A DNA stretch of 64,000 nt from Citrobacter amalonaticus Y19 (GCF_000981805.1 NZ_CP011132.1:2976001-3040000), one strand, 5' to 3'. Positions 1 through 9,015 are shown, numbered from the stretch's first letter. A program made the numbers and translations. The notes: generated from the sequence alone by a model not told the origin.

Positions 1-1214
1 CTTATCCGATCGAAATCATTTCCGGTAATGAAGAAGCGCGCCTGATCTTTATGGGTGTGGAGCATACGCAACCGGAGAAAGGCCGCAAGCTGGTCATCGA
101 CATTGGCGGTGGCTCGACGGAACTGGTCATTGGCGAAAACTTCGAACCAAAGCTGGTTGAAAGCCGTCGTATGGGCTGTGTCAGTTTTGCTCAGATCTAT
201 TTCCCCGGTGGAGTCATTAGCCAGGAGAACTTCCAGCGCGCCAGAATGGCGGCGGCGCAGAAGCTTGAAACCTTGACCTGGCAATTCCGCATTCAGGGCT
301 GGAACGTCGCATTGGGGGCCTCCGGCACCATCAAAGCCGCGCATGAAGTGCTCCTGGCAATGGGCGAGAAAGACGGCTTCATCACGCCTGAGCGTCTGGA
401 CAGGCTGGTTGGCGAGCTGCTGCAACACCGTAGTTTCGAGTCGCTAAGCCTGCCGGGGTTATCTGAAGAGCGAAAAGCGGTCTTTGTTCCGGGTCTGGCA
501 ATTTTGTGCGGTGTTTTTGATGCGCTGGCGATCAACGAGTTACGTCTTTCCGATGGCGCGCTACGCGAAGGCGTGTTGTACGAAATGGAAGGTCGCTTCC
601 GCCATCAGGATGTTCGCAGCCGCACCGCCAGCAGCCTGGCGAATCAGTACAACATCGACAGCGAGCAGGCTCGACGCGTGCTGGAAACCACCATGCAGAT
701 GTATGAACAATGGCAGGCACAGCAGCCGAAGCTGGCGCATCCTCAGCTTGAGGCGCTGCTGAAATGGGCGGCAATGCTGCATGAGGTTGGGCTGAACATC
801 AATCACAGTGGCCTGCACCGCCACTCGGCGTATATTCTGCAAAACAGCGATCTGCCTGGTTTTAATCAGGAGCAGCAAACCATGATGGCCACGCTGGTTC
901 GCTACCATCGTAAAGCGGTTAAGCTGGACGATCTCCCCCGTTTTACGCTGTTTAAGAAGAAGCAGTTCCTGCCGCTCATTCAACTGCTACGTCTTGGCGT
1001 GCTGCTGAACAACCAGCGTCAGGCTACTACCACGCCACCCACGCTGACGCTCATCACCGACGACAACCACTGGACCCTGCGTTTCCCTCATGACTGGTTC
1101 AGCCAGAACGCGCTGGTTTTGCTCGATCTGGAAAAAGAACAGCAGTACTGGGAAGGCGTGACCGGCTGGCGTTTGAAAATCGAAGAAGAACATTCACCGG
1201 AAATCGCTGCGTGA
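1..1214 (+). CDS. ppx: Exopolyphosphatase, 5' end outside the window
   Basis: Processive exopolyphosphatase that releases phosphate from polyphosphate chains and belongs to the ASKHA fold with GppA. The reading frame is open from base 3, so the gene begins before the window; about 403 of the roughly 513 residues known for E. coli Ppx are present. Visible are the phosphate-binding loop VIDIGGGSTELVIG, the block GASGTIKAAHEV, and the C-terminal HD-like helical region with LHEVGLNINHSGLHRHSAYI. The internal ATG at 51 is not the true start because homology continues upstream of it (YPIEIISGNEEARLIF). In E. coli ppx follows ppk, which would lie to the left. The gene converges on yfgF with only seven bases between the stop codons. 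Confidence 0.97.
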   Translation, partial: YPIEIISGNEEARLIFMGVEHTQPEKGRKLVIDIGGGSTELVIGENFEPKLVESRRMGCVSFAQIYFPGGVISQENFQRARMAAAQKLETLTWQFRIQGWNVALGASGTIKAAHEVLLAMGEKDGFITPERLDRLVGELLQHRSFESLSLPGLSEERKAVFVPGLAILCGVFDALAINELRLSDGALREGVLYEMEGRFRHQDVRSRTASSLANQYNIDSEQARRVLETTMQMYEQWQAQQPKLAHPQLEALLKWAAMLHEVGLNINHSGLHRHSAYILQNSDLPGFNQEQQTMMATLVRYHRKAVKLDDLPRFTLFKKKQFLPLIQLLRLGVLLNNQRQATTTPPTLTLITDDNHWTLRFPHDWFSQNALVLLDLEKEQQYWEGVTGWRLKIEEEHSPEIAA

Positions 1215-1221
1215 AACACAC

Positions 1222-3462
1222 TCAGGTGCCAGTGACTGGCACCTGCTCTTTCAGCGTCTCGCTTAACGGTCGCGGCATACCGATTAAATATCCCTGCATG
1301 TAGTCAATCCCCAGCGAAATCGCTGCACGGCGAATCTCCTCGCTTTCAACAAATTCAGCGACCACCTGCATTTTCTTCATTCGCGCCAGATGACAGATCG
1401 AGGCCACGATCTGATAGTCGAGGCTATTCGAAACGATATTGCGGATGAAACTGCCATCAATCTTCAGAATATTGGCGTTAACGTTTTTTAGCCTTGCATA
1501 GCTGGCATAACCTGTACCGAAGTCATCAATGGCGATTTGGCAGCCCAACTGTTGCAGGTTTTGCAGCGTGGTTTCCGCCTGCCCGGCATTCATCAACGCC
1601 TGACTTTCCGTCACTTCAAAAATCAATTGCCATGCTTCTATCTGGTATTTGCTCAGCAGTTTACTGATATCCTGCGCAAACCTGGCCCGACAGACAGAGG
1701 ACGCCGACAGATTAAGCGCAAAGCGACGGGCAGGCATCTGCGCACGATTCTCCGCCATAAAGCGTAACGTGTGTTCGATAACCCAGAGATCGATTCTGGA
1801 TGAGAGACCAAACTCATGCGCGACGGGCAGAAAGGTATCAGGGCTAATCATGCCACCGTCATCGTCCAGCAATCGCAGTAAGATCTCATGATAAACATCG
1901 CCGCGAAGCCCTTCGATTGGCTGCGCCATCAGACAAAAACGGTCATGCTCCAGCGCATGCTGCAACCGGTTCATCATCGCGACTTTGTCTCTCAGATTGC
2001 GCTGCATATTCATGGCGCCACTACGCTCTAAATTCTCTGGCGTATTGGTCATGATGGACAACTCAGCAATGGTGCTCAACTCACCCAGCAACAAGTAGAT
2101 GTGGTTTACCGGGGAACGTACGTAACAATAACTCATCCCCACCTGCGGCTGGAACGTCATGCCATCCCAGACAAACCGGAATGTCTTGATATGTTCATCC
2201 AACGCTTCAATACGTTGCTGATGCGACTCTGTATTCAAGCGCAGCAACAGGTCAGGACCGGACATTTGATAAACATGCTCATCTGGCCCCAATTTTTCGG
2301 CTATCCAGTGGGATAATTGCTGCTTGTACTGAATACGCAGCATAATTCCGTAATTCTTAACCAGAAATTCCAGTTCAGGAACGCGCAGGAAGCACAGTGC
2401 TGACCAGGGGGTACTTCTCAGCGCGCGGTTGAGTGCGCGAAGATTAGGAAGATGGACCACCGGATCAAGAAACGCAAGGCGGCGGGCACGCCCGCTCACA
2501 ATCCGCTGGCGCGTCGCCAGTACCGCCATGTAATTCACAATAAAAGAAAAAACCAGGAAACTGGAAGAGGTAATCGCCAGTTGCACATCGTAACCCGAAT
2601 AAAAGGGCGTATAACTTTTGTAATTATGAATCGCAATGATTAAAACCGGGGCCCACAGCAGCGATATGAAACGATAACCATAACGCATCGCTCCCCATAA
2701 CATCACCGGGAGTAATAACGACATCGTATAGTTTGTACTGAAAATTGAACTATTTTCATTCAATGGCATACACAGCAAAGACATTAATGCAAACAATACC
2801 AACAGCCAAATAATGAGCTCTTTTTGTGAGGCCTTGGCATCAAATTGTAATTTTAACTGTGAATAATAGCTGCGCAAATGCAACGGATTACGAATAACAC
2901 GAATAATAAAATAGAAAAGCGGTACACCAATCAAGTTTCCCACCAGAATGCCCTGGTAGTTTATTAATGCGTTGATGTTAAACGGTGTTACCCCCATTAA
3001 GCTCAGTTTACTTTCATACATCCCCACAAAGGCAGCAAACTGGAAAAGCACCAGAAAAAGCGTCGCAGGACAAAAAACCTGCCAAAAAATGCGCGGGAAA
3101 ACCAGATGCGCCTCACCATGAGAAATATTATTACGCCGGGGCGTAAAGACGCGGTAACCGCCCCAACTGAGCACGATAGCAATAAGAAAATGCACAATAA
3201 TAGGTAGCGTTTCCGCCAACCCAACCTGAGGATATTTGCGAATAAAAATCGCCAGAATAATTCCGGGTAATGCAGCCCAACCGAAAAAAATCATCAGGCT
3301 CATCATGAGCGATAACGGTAAAAAGAAAAGGATAACGTCCCCGGTAGCCACATGCGCATAGGTATTCATTTGGCTCACAAGCGGTAAAAACAGGGAAGGT
3401 AAAATCAGAGGAAGTCCCCACCACTTATCTCTGATTGCAATATAACGTTTATTCAGTCGCAT
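1222..3462 (-). CDS. yfgF: Cyclic-di-GMP phosphodiesterase YfgF (MASE1-degenerate GGDEF-EAL)
   Basis: Inner-membrane enzyme that hydrolyses c-di-GMP. The first ~310 residues form a hydrophobic MASE1-type sensor with about eight to ten membrane segments. Residues ~335-470 are a GGDEF domain whose signature is degenerate (SGPDL at the GGDEF position), so no cyclase activity is expected. The EAL domain (~490-740) keeps the catalytic blocks: EILLRL for EAL, LNLSASSV, FEVTES, DDFGTGYASY, LKIDGSFI and a QGYLIG end, so the phosphodiesterase should be active. Length 746 is like the E. coli protein (747), which is described as an anaerobic phosphodiesterase affecting the cell surface and peroxide response. 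An FNR-like site lies about 130 bases upstream. Confidence 0.95.
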   Translation of the reverse strand: MRLNKRYIAIRDKWWGLPLILPSLFLPLVSQMNTYAHVATGDVILFFLPLSLMMSLMIFFGWAALPGIILAIFIRKYPQVGLAETLPIIVHFLIAIVLSWGGYRVFTPRRNNISHGEAHLVFPRIFWQVFCPATLFLVLFQFAAFVGMYESKLSLMGVTPFNINALINYQGILVGNLIGVPLFYFIIRVIRNPLHLRSYYSQLKLQFDAKASQKELIIWLLVLFALMSLLCMPLNENSSIFSTNYTMSLLLPVMLWGAMRYGYRFISLLWAPVLIIAIHNYKSYTPFYSGYDVQLAITSSSFLVFSFIVNYMAVLATRQRIVSGRARRLAFLDPVVHLPNLRALNRALRSTPWSALCFLRVPELEFLVKNYGIMLRIQYKQQLSHWIAEKLGPDEHVYQMSGPDLLLRLNTESHQQRIEALDEHIKTFRFVWDGMTFQPQVGMSYCYVRSPVNHIYLLLGELSTIAELSIMTNTPENLERSGAMNMQRNLRDKVAMMNRLQHALEHDRFCLMAQPIEGLRGDVYHEILLRLLDDDGGMISPDTFLPVAHEFGLSSRIDLWVIEHTLRFMAENRAQMPARRFALNLSASSVCRARFAQDISKLLSKYQIEAWQLIFEVTESQALMNAGQAETTLQNLQQLGCQIAIDDFGTGYASYARLKNVNANILKIDGSFIRNIVSNSLDYQIVASICHLARMKKMQVVAEFVESEEIRRAAISLGIDYMQGYLIGMPRPLSETLKEQVPVTGT
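1224..1250 (+). terminator. Terminator of ppx overlapping the yfgF stop codon
   Basis: A perfect 9-bp stem (AGGTGCCAG / CTGGCACCT) with a 3-base loop starts 10 bases after the ppx stop and is followed by GCTCTTT. The first stem base is also part of the yfgF stop codon on the other strand, so the hairpin is encoded inside the last codons of yfgF. The short T-run makes it a moderate rather than strong terminator. Confidence 0.6.
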
Positions 3463-3591
3463 AGATGCTCAGCGGAACCCCCAAAATCCTGACGGGGGTG
3501 TATCAGACAGGCATCCCACCTGACGTCAAATTAAGATGAAAAATTCACCATACATGTCGCACCGATTTTAGTTATCAATAGAAAGTAAATT

Positions 3592-3605
3592 TTGACGTAT
3601 ATCAA
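3592..3605. promoter_or_regulatory. FNR-like site upstream of yfgF
   Basis: TTGACGTATATCAA fits the FNR consensus TTGAT-N4-ATCAA at nine of ten fixed bases. It lies 130 bp before the yfgF start and 206 bp before yfgG, in a 349-base AT-rich spacer that holds no other gene. FNR control would suit the reported anaerobic role of YfgF. The promoter hexamers were not assigned with confidence. Confidence 0.55.
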
Positions 3606-3811
3606 ATAATTTAGTCCCCATTAATCAATTATTACCTTTATTTCACTGCGTTATCATTTTCACATTATTAATGCAAATAATGTAATTAATTTCCATAACA
3701 CCAGAATATGAATCAACTGACGCAATTTTACATAATCAGTAATTGACCCGTCCGACACAGTATGCCTTAATGTACTCATCGCCCGAATGGGCATCCCTTA
3801 AGGAACCTTTT

Positions 3812-4003
3812 GTGAGTCAGGCAACCAGTATGCGAAGACGACATCGATTTAACAGTCGCATGACCCGTATCGTATTGCTTATCAGCTTTATCTTCTTTTT
3901 TGGACGCTTTGTCTACTCTTCTATCGGTGCCTGGCATCATCATCAGGACAAAAAAGACGCGCAACAGTCCAGCCTCTCTGTCGAAACGCCTGCTCAACGT
4001 TAA
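3812..4003 (+). CDS. yfgG: Small membrane protein YfgG
   Basis: A 63-residue protein with a basic N-terminus (MRRRHRFNSRMTR), one membrane segment (IVLLISFIFFFGRFVYSSIGAW) and a charged tail rich in His, Lys and Gln, so probably a single-pass inner-membrane protein. The start is taken as the GTG at 3812 because AGGA lies 7 bases upstream and the protein then matches E. coli YfgG (63 residues) end to end; an ATG at 3743 would add 23 unconserved residues. E. coli YfgG has been linked to nickel and cobalt tolerance in mutant fitness work (from memory, not certain); the mechanism is unknown. The E. coli neighbours yfgH and yfgI are missing here. Confidence 0.88.
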   Translation: MSQATSMRRRHRFNSRMTRIVLLISFIFFFGRFVYSSIGAWHHHQDKKDAQQSSLSVETPAQR

Positions 4004-4053
4004 TCCTTTTATTCCAGACAGACGTCATTTGGTATTCTCTGTGCCCGGATAAA

Positions 4054-4087
4054 ACAAAAAACCCCCTGTATAAACAGAGGGTTTTGT
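4054..4087 (-). terminator. Terminator between yfgG and guaA
   Basis: The hairpin ACAAAA...CCCcCTGT / ACAGaGGGTTTTGT with a short loop has T-runs on both sides. Read on the minus strand it ends in GGGGGTTTTTTGTTTT, a strong rho-independent terminator for guaBA; it probably also stops yfgG transcripts. Confidence 0.8.
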
Positions 4088-4117
4088 CGACTACGCGTCA
4101 GCGACGTGGAGGGATAT

Positions 4118-5695
4118 TTACTCCCATTCGATCGTGGCGGGCGGCTTACCGCTGATATCATACACGACGCGTGAAATACCATTCACTTCGTTGATGATTC
4201 GGTTAGATACGCGGCCCAGGAAGTCATACGGCAGGTGCGCCCAGTGTGCAGTCATAAAGTCGATAGTTTCGACCGCACGCAGAGAAACCACCCAGTCGTA
4301 TTTACGACCATCGCCCATCACGCCAACAGAGCGAACCGGCAGGAACACGGTGAACGCCTGGCTCACTTTGTTGTACAGGTCGGCTTTGTGCAGTTCTTCA
4401 ATGAAGATAGCGTCCGCACGACGCAGCAGGTCGCAGTACTCTTTCTTCACTTCGCCCAGCACGCGTACGCCAAGACCCGGGCCCGGGAACGGGTGACGGT
4501 AGAGCATGTCGTACGGCAGGCCCAGTTCCAGACCAATTTTGCGCACTTCGTCTTTGAACAGCTCTTTCAGCGGCTCAACCAGCCCCATCTTCATCTCTTT
4601 CGGCAGGCCGCCGACGTTATGGTGAGATTTGATGACGTGTGCTTTACCGGTCGCAGAGGCAGCAGATTCGATAACGTCCGGATAGATGGTGCCCTGCGCC
4701 AGCCATTTCACATCTTCCAGTTTCAGCGCTTCTTCGTCGAAGACTTCAACAAAGACGCGGCCAATAATCTTACGTTTCGCTTCCGGATCGTTCTCGCCTT
4801 TCAGCGCAGTCAGGAAACGTTCTTCCGCCGGAACGTGAATAATGTTCAGACCAAAGTGGTCACCAAACATGTCCATCACCTGCTCAGCTTCATTCAGACG
4901 CAGCAGACCGTTATCAACGAAGACACAGGTCAGGTTTTTACCGATCGCGCGGTGCAACAGCATCGCGGTGACAGAAGAATCCACGCCGCCAGAAAGGCCG
5001 AGGATCACTTTGTCATTGCCTACCTGCTGACGAATACGCTCGACGGCGTCATCGATGATTTTTGCCGGCGTCCACAGGGCTTCACACTGGCAGATGTCGC
5101 GCACAAAACGCTCCAGCATGCGCATTCCTTGACGGGTGTGAGTGACTTCCGGGTGGAACTGAACGCCGTAGAAGCGTTTTTCTTCGTTTGCCATAATGGC
5201 AAACGGGCAGGTTTCGGTGCTGGCAACGGTAACGAAGTCGGACGGGATTGCCGTCACTTTATCGCCGTGACTCATCCACACGTCCAGCAGCGGTTTGCCA
5301 TCAGCGGTCAGGGAGTCTTCGATACCGCGAACCAGCGCGCTGTCGGTCACCACTTCAACCTGCGCATAGCCGAATTCACGCTCCGTCGAACCTTCAACAT
5401 GGCCGCCCAACTGCATCGCCATCGTCTGCATGCCATAGCACACGCCGAAGACCGGAACGCCAGCTTCGAAAACGTATTGCGGTGCACGCGGGCTGTTTTC
5501 TTCAGTGGTGCTTTCCGGACCACCAGAAAGAATGATACCGCTAGGATTAAACTCGCGAATCTGTGCTTCAGTCACATCCCACGCCCACAGTTCGCAGTAA
5601 ACGCCAAGTTCACGCACGCGACGTGCAACCAGTTGTGTGTACTGCGATCCGAAATCAAGGATGAGAATGCGATGCTTGTGAATATTGTCTGTCAT
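4118..5695 (-). CDS. guaA: GMP synthase (glutamine-hydrolysing)
   Basis: Converts XMP, ATP and glutamine to GMP in the last step of guanine nucleotide synthesis; cytosolic dimer. The N-terminal class I glutamine amidotransferase (1-~205) has the nucleophile C86 in VCYGMQ and the His/Glu of VQFHPEVTH. The ATP-pyrophosphatase domain follows with the P-loop LGLSGGVDSSV, then the dimerisation domain ending in KPPATIEWE. Length 525 equals E. coli GuaA. It lies 68 bases downstream of guaB in the guaBA operon, separated by a small hairpin. Confidence 0.99.
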   Translation of the reverse strand: MTDNIHKHRILILDFGSQYTQLVARRVRELGVYCELWAWDVTEAQIREFNPSGIILSGGPESTTEENSPRAPQYVFEAGVPVFGVCYGMQTMAMQLGGHVEGSTEREFGYAQVEVVTDSALVRGIEDSLTADGKPLLDVWMSHGDKVTAIPSDFVTVASTETCPFAIMANEEKRFYGVQFHPEVTHTRQGMRMLERFVRDICQCEALWTPAKIIDDAVERIRQQVGNDKVILGLSGGVDSSVTAMLLHRAIGKNLTCVFVDNGLLRLNEAEQVMDMFGDHFGLNIIHVPAEERFLTALKGENDPEAKRKIIGRVFVEVFDEEALKLEDVKWLAQGTIYPDVIESAASATGKAHVIKSHHNVGGLPKEMKMGLVEPLKELFKDEVRKIGLELGLPYDMLYRHPFPGPGLGVRVLGEVKKEYCDLLRRADAIFIEELHKADLYNKVSQAFTVFLPVRSVGVMGDGRKYDWVVSLRAVETIDFMTAHWAHLPYDFLGRVSNRIINEVNGISRVVYDISGKPPATIEWE

Positions 5696-5734
5696 TGACG
5701 CTAATTCCGAGGCAAGTGAAACAGATTAAATAAA

Positions 5735-5757
5735 TCGCCCGACACAAGGTCGGGCGA
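5735..5757 (-). terminator. Hairpin between guaB and guaA
   Basis: TCGCCCGAC / GTCGGGCGA is a perfect 9-bp stem with a 5-base loop in the 68-base guaB-guaA spacer. On the minus strand it is followed by TTTATTTAAT, so it could act as a partial terminator or as a 3' protective structure on the guaB message. The role is inferred. Confidence 0.55.
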
Positions 5758-5763
5758 AGAAAA

Positions 5764-7230
5764 TCAGGAGCCCATACGATAGTTCGGGGACTCTTTGGTG
5801 ATGGTCACGTCATGAACGTGGCTTTCCTGAATACCCGCACCACTGATACGTACGAATTCCGCTTTAGTACGCAATTCATCAATAGTACCACAGCCGGTCA
5901 GCCCCATACAGGAGCGCAGGCCGCCCATCTGCTGGTGTATGATCTCTTTCAGGCGACCTTTATAGGCAACACGGCCTTCGATACCTTCCGGCACCAGTTT
6001 GTCAGCCGCGTTATCGCTCTGGAAGTAACGGTCAGAAGAGCCTTTGGACATTGCGCCCAGAGAGCCCATGCCGCGGTAGGATTTGTAAGAGCGCCCCTGG
6101 TAGAGTTCGATTTCACCCGGGGATTCTTCAGTACCTGCCAGCATAGAACCGACCATTACCGCGCTTGCGCCCGCAGCGATGGCTTTGGCGATATCACCAG
6201 AGAAACGGATACCGCCGTCCGCGATAACCGGAATACCCATGCCTTCCAGCGCTTCAACGGCATCAGACACCGCGGTTATCTGCGGAACACCCACGCCGGT
6301 CACGATACGGGTCGTACAGATGGAGCCAGGGCCGATACCCACTTTCACCGCGCTCACGCCAGCTTCCGCCAGGGCACGCGCGCCCGCGCCGGTCGCCACG
6401 TTACCGCCAATGATTTGCAGATCCGGGTATTTAGCGCGAGTTTCACGAATGCGCTGTAAAACGCCTTCTGAGTGACCATGAGAAGAGTCGATCAGCAGCA
6501 CGTCAACACCGGCCGCAACCAGCGCATCAACACGCTCTTCGTTACCTGCGCCTGCGCCAACCGCAGCGCCAACGCGCAGACGACCATGCTCATCTTTACA
6601 GGAATTTGGTTTACGTTCAGCTTTCTGGAAGTCTTTCACGGTGATCATGCCGAGCAGGTGGAAGCTGTCATCGACAACCAGCGCTTTCTCAACGCGTTTC
6701 TCGTGCATTTTAGACAATACGACATCACGCGCTTCGCCTTCGCGAACGGTGACCAGACGCTCTTTCGGCGTCATATAAACACTGACAGGTTGGCTCAGAT
6801 CGGTCACAAAACGCACGTCACGACCGGTGATAATCCCGACCAGTTCATTGTCTTGTGTCACCACCGGGTAGCCAGCAAAACCATTGCGTTCAGTCAGTTC
6901 TTTCACTTCACGCAGGGTCGTGGTTGGCAGAACGGTTTGCGGGTCGGTTACCACGCCAGATTCATGTTTTTTCACGCGGCGAACTTCTTCCGCCTGACGT
7001 TCAATCGACATGTTTTTATGGATAAAACCGATGCCGCCTTCCTGTGCCAGCGCAATTGCGAGGCGCGCTTCAGTCACGGTGTCCATTGCTGCGGAAAGCA
7101 TAGGAATGTTCAGACGAATGGTTTTCGTCAACTGCGTGCTGAGGTCGGCAGTATTCGGCAGAACGGTGGAGTGAGCGGGAACGAGGAGGACGTCGTCAAA
7201 CGTCAAAGCTTCTTTAGCAATACGTAGCAT
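5764..7230 (-). CDS. guaB: Inosine-5'-monophosphate dehydrogenase
   Basis: NAD-dependent oxidation of IMP to XMP, the committed step to guanine nucleotides. Residues 1-~90 begin the TIM barrel (LTFDDVLLVPA), ~93-206 hold the two CBS regulatory domains, and the catalytic loop GPGSICTTRIVTGVG carries the active-site Cys. The K+/IMP-binding block GGIRFSGDIAKAIAAGA and the flap KGSSDRYFQ follow. The start is ATG at 7230, giving 488 residues as in E. coli; an open frame continues 62 codons further upstream, through the promoter, and is not coding. It is divergent from xseA. Confidence 0.98.
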   Translation of the reverse strand: MLRIAKEALTFDDVLLVPAHSTVLPNTADLSTQLTKTIRLNIPMLSAAMDTVTEARLAIALAQEGGIGFIHKNMSIERQAEEVRRVKKHESGVVTDPQTVLPTTTLREVKELTERNGFAGYPVVTQDNELVGIITGRDVRFVTDLSQPVSVYMTPKERLVTVREGEARDVVLSKMHEKRVEKALVVDDSFHLLGMITVKDFQKAERKPNSCKDEHGRLRVGAAVGAGAGNEERVDALVAAGVDVLLIDSSHGHSEGVLQRIRETRAKYPDLQIIGGNVATGAGARALAEAGVSAVKVGIGPGSICTTRIVTGVGVPQITAVSDAVEALEGMGIPVIADGGIRFSGDIAKAIAAGASAVMVGSMLAGTEESPGEIELYQGRSYKSYRGMGSLGAMSKGSSDRYFQSDNAADKLVPEGIEGRVAYKGRLKEIIHQQMGGLRSCMGLTGCGTIDELRTKAEFVRISGAGIQESHVHDVTITKESPNYRMGS

Positions 7231-7251
7231 GGGCAATATCTCTAACCTGGG

Positions 7252-7305
7252 GGTGGATAAATATTGCCGTGGCATTATACAGAGCGTAATCGGTTGCATC
7301 CACAC
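7252..7305 (-). promoter_or_regulatory. guaBA promoter with PurR and DnaA boxes
   Basis: On the minus strand TATAAT (7274-7279) lies 17 bases after TGGATG (7297-7302). A PurR-like operator (7284-7299) covers the spacer and reads ATGCAACCGATTACGC, 11 of 16 bases matching ACGCAAACGTTTTCGT. In the leader, TTATCCACC (7252-7260) differs from the DnaA box TTATCCACA only in the last base. The E. coli guaBA promoter is known to respond to PurR and DnaA, so these are probably the conserved sites. Confidence 0.7.
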
Positions 7306-7391
7306 TTTTTTGCAAATAATGCTTGCGCTCCTGCTCAGGCGGGTTACTATCGATTGAATAACCTGCTGATTTAGAATTTGATCCCGCTCAC

Positions 7392-8756
7392 ATGTTATCC
7401 TCTCAGACCTCCGCAATTTTTACTGTTAGCCGCCTGAATCAGACGGTTCGTCTGCTGCTGGAACAGGAGATGGGACAGGTCTGGATCAGCGGTGAGATTT
7501 CCAATTTCTCGCAGCCGTCATCGGGGCACTGGTACTTCACGCTCAAAGATGACACTGCGCAGGTGCGCTGTGCGATGTTCCGCAACAGCAATCGTCGGGT
7601 GACCTTTCGCCCCCAGCATGGCCAGCAGGTGCTGGTTCGCGCCAATATCACCCTGTACGAGCCGCGCGGCGACTATCAGATTATCGTCGAAAGCATGCAG
7701 CCTGCCGGTGAAGGTTTGCTCCAGCAAAAGTATGAACAGTTAAAAGCCAAACTGCAGGCTGAAGGGCTTTTTGATCAGCAGCACAAGCAACCTCTCCCCT
7801 CTCCCGCCCATTGTGTGGGGGTGATCACCTCGAAGACCGGGGCCGCACTGCACGATATTCTCCATGTACTGAAACGTCGCGATCCCTCTTTGCCGGTCAT
7901 TATCTATCCGACCGCCGTCCAGGGCGACGACGCGCCAGGGCAGATTGTCCGGGCTATTGAACTGGCGAATGCGCGCCAAGAGTGTGATGTTCTGATTGTC
8001 GGGCGCGGCGGCGGTTCACTAGAAGATTTATGGAGCTTCAACGACGAACGCGTCGCCCGGGCTATTTTTGCCAGCGCGATCCCCGTCGTCAGCGCGGTCG
8101 GCCACGAAACCGACGTGACGATTGCCGATTTTATTGCTGACCTCCGTGCGCCAACGCCTTCGGCCGCGGCTGAAATGGTCAGCCGGAATCAGCAGGAGTT
8201 GATGCGCCAGATCCTGTCCGCCCAGCAGCGTCTCGGCATGGCGATGGATTACTTTCTGGCGAACCGCAGTCGCCGGTTCACCCAGATTTATCACCGCCTG
8301 CAACAGCAGCATCCGCAGTTGCGTCTCGCCCGTCAGCAGACGGCGCTGGAAAGATTGCATCAGCGTATGAATGTGGCTATCGACAGCCAGGTGAAGCGTA
8401 CCAGCCAGCGCCAGTCTCGCCTGGTGCAACGCCTGAACCAGCAAAGCCCTCAGCCGCGCATTCATCGGGCGCAAACCCGCATTCAGCAACTGGAATATCG
8501 TCTGGCTCAGCATGTACGTTCACGTCTCAGCTCCACGCGTGAACGCTTTGGCAACGCGGTAACGCATCTGGAAGCCGTCAGCCCACTCTCGACCCTGGCG
8601 CGTGGTTACAGCGTCTCTACCGCCACCGATGGCAAAGTACTGAAAAAAGTGAAACAGGTGAAGGCGGGTGATGTGATGACCACCCGACTGGAAGACGGCT
8701 GGGTGGAAAGCCAGATCACCGACATCAAACCGGTGAAGCAGCGCGCCCGCAAGTAA
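7392..8756 (+). CDS. xseA: Exodeoxyribonuclease VII large subunit
   Basis: Catalytic large subunit of ExoVII, which degrades single-stranded DNA from both ends and acts with several copies of XseB (encoded elsewhere). Residues ~1-100 form the OB-fold (VWISGEISNFSQPSSGHWYFTLKD). The catalytic core includes GVITSKTGAALHDI, VGRGGGSLEDLWSFNDE and GHETDVTIADFIADLRAPTPSAAAE. A long Gln/Arg-rich coiled coil (~270-380) precedes the C-terminal LSTLARGYS segment. Length is 454 against about 456 in E. coli. It is transcribed away from guaB from a 161-base shared spacer. Confidence 0.98.
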   Translation: MLSSQTSAIFTVSRLNQTVRLLLEQEMGQVWISGEISNFSQPSSGHWYFTLKDDTAQVRCAMFRNSNRRVTFRPQHGQQVLVRANITLYEPRGDYQIIVESMQPAGEGLLQQKYEQLKAKLQAEGLFDQQHKQPLPSPAHCVGVITSKTGAALHDILHVLKRRDPSLPVIIYPTAVQGDDAPGQIVRAIELANARQECDVLIVGRGGGSLEDLWSFNDERVARAIFASAIPVVSAVGHETDVTIADFIADLRAPTPSAAAEMVSRNQQELMRQILSAQQRLGMAMDYFLANRSRRFTQIYHRLQQQHPQLRLARQQTALERLHQRMNVAIDSQVKRTSQRQSRLVQRLNQQSPQPRIHRAQTRIQQLEYRLAQHVRSRLSSTRERFGNAVTHLEAVSPLSTLARGYSVSTATDGKVLKKVKQVKAGDVMTTRLEDGWVESQITDIKPVKQRARK

Positions 8757-8793
8757 GTGGCTCTGCCCCTGTCAGAGACTGAGCCGTACCTGT

Positions 8794-9015
8794 TCACACG
8801 TTATGCAGCGTAAACTCAACGCGTTTTTTTGAAATCAACCCGTGACCGTTCTGGCAAAAATAATCCACCGCACCGCAGGCTTTTAACACCTGGAGCGGCT
8901 TGTGGCAGTCCGGACACTGCGCTTCAACGGCAAAGTCCGTATTACAGATTGCGCAATGGGCCGTTTCACCATTGCGTTCCAACGGGTTATGACAAACAGG
9001 ACACATCAATTCCAT
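8794..9015 (-). CDS. yfgJ: Zinc-ribbon protein YfgJ
   Basis: A 73-residue protein with three CxxC knuckles (CPVC, CAIC, CPDC) followed by a C...C pair in LKACGAVDYFCQNGHGLISKKR, giving two putative zinc ribbons of the DUF1407/YfgJ family. The C-terminal half is almost identical to E. coli YfgJ while the N-terminal half has diverged. Function is unknown; such ribbons may bind nucleic acid or protein. It converges with xseA. Confidence 0.88.
   Translation of the reverse strand: MELMCPVCHNPLERNGETAHCAICNTDFAVEAQCPDCHKPLQVLKACGAVDYFCQNGHGLISKKRVEFTLHNV

Noticed and set aside
3743..3811. Upstream ATG for yfgG adding 23 residues
   Set aside because: No ribosome site there, while the GTG at 3812 has AGGA at 7 bases and yields the conserved 63-residue protein.
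4235..5698. Open frame of 487 codons on the plus strand opposite guaA
   Set aside because: It mirrors guaA along its whole length, is rich in His, Arg, Gln and Phe as antisense frames are, and has no known family; guaA is certain.
7231..7416. N-terminal extension of guaB of 62 codons
   Set aside because: It covers the promoter and PurR box, has no counterpart in known IMP dehydrogenases, and overlaps the start of xseA.
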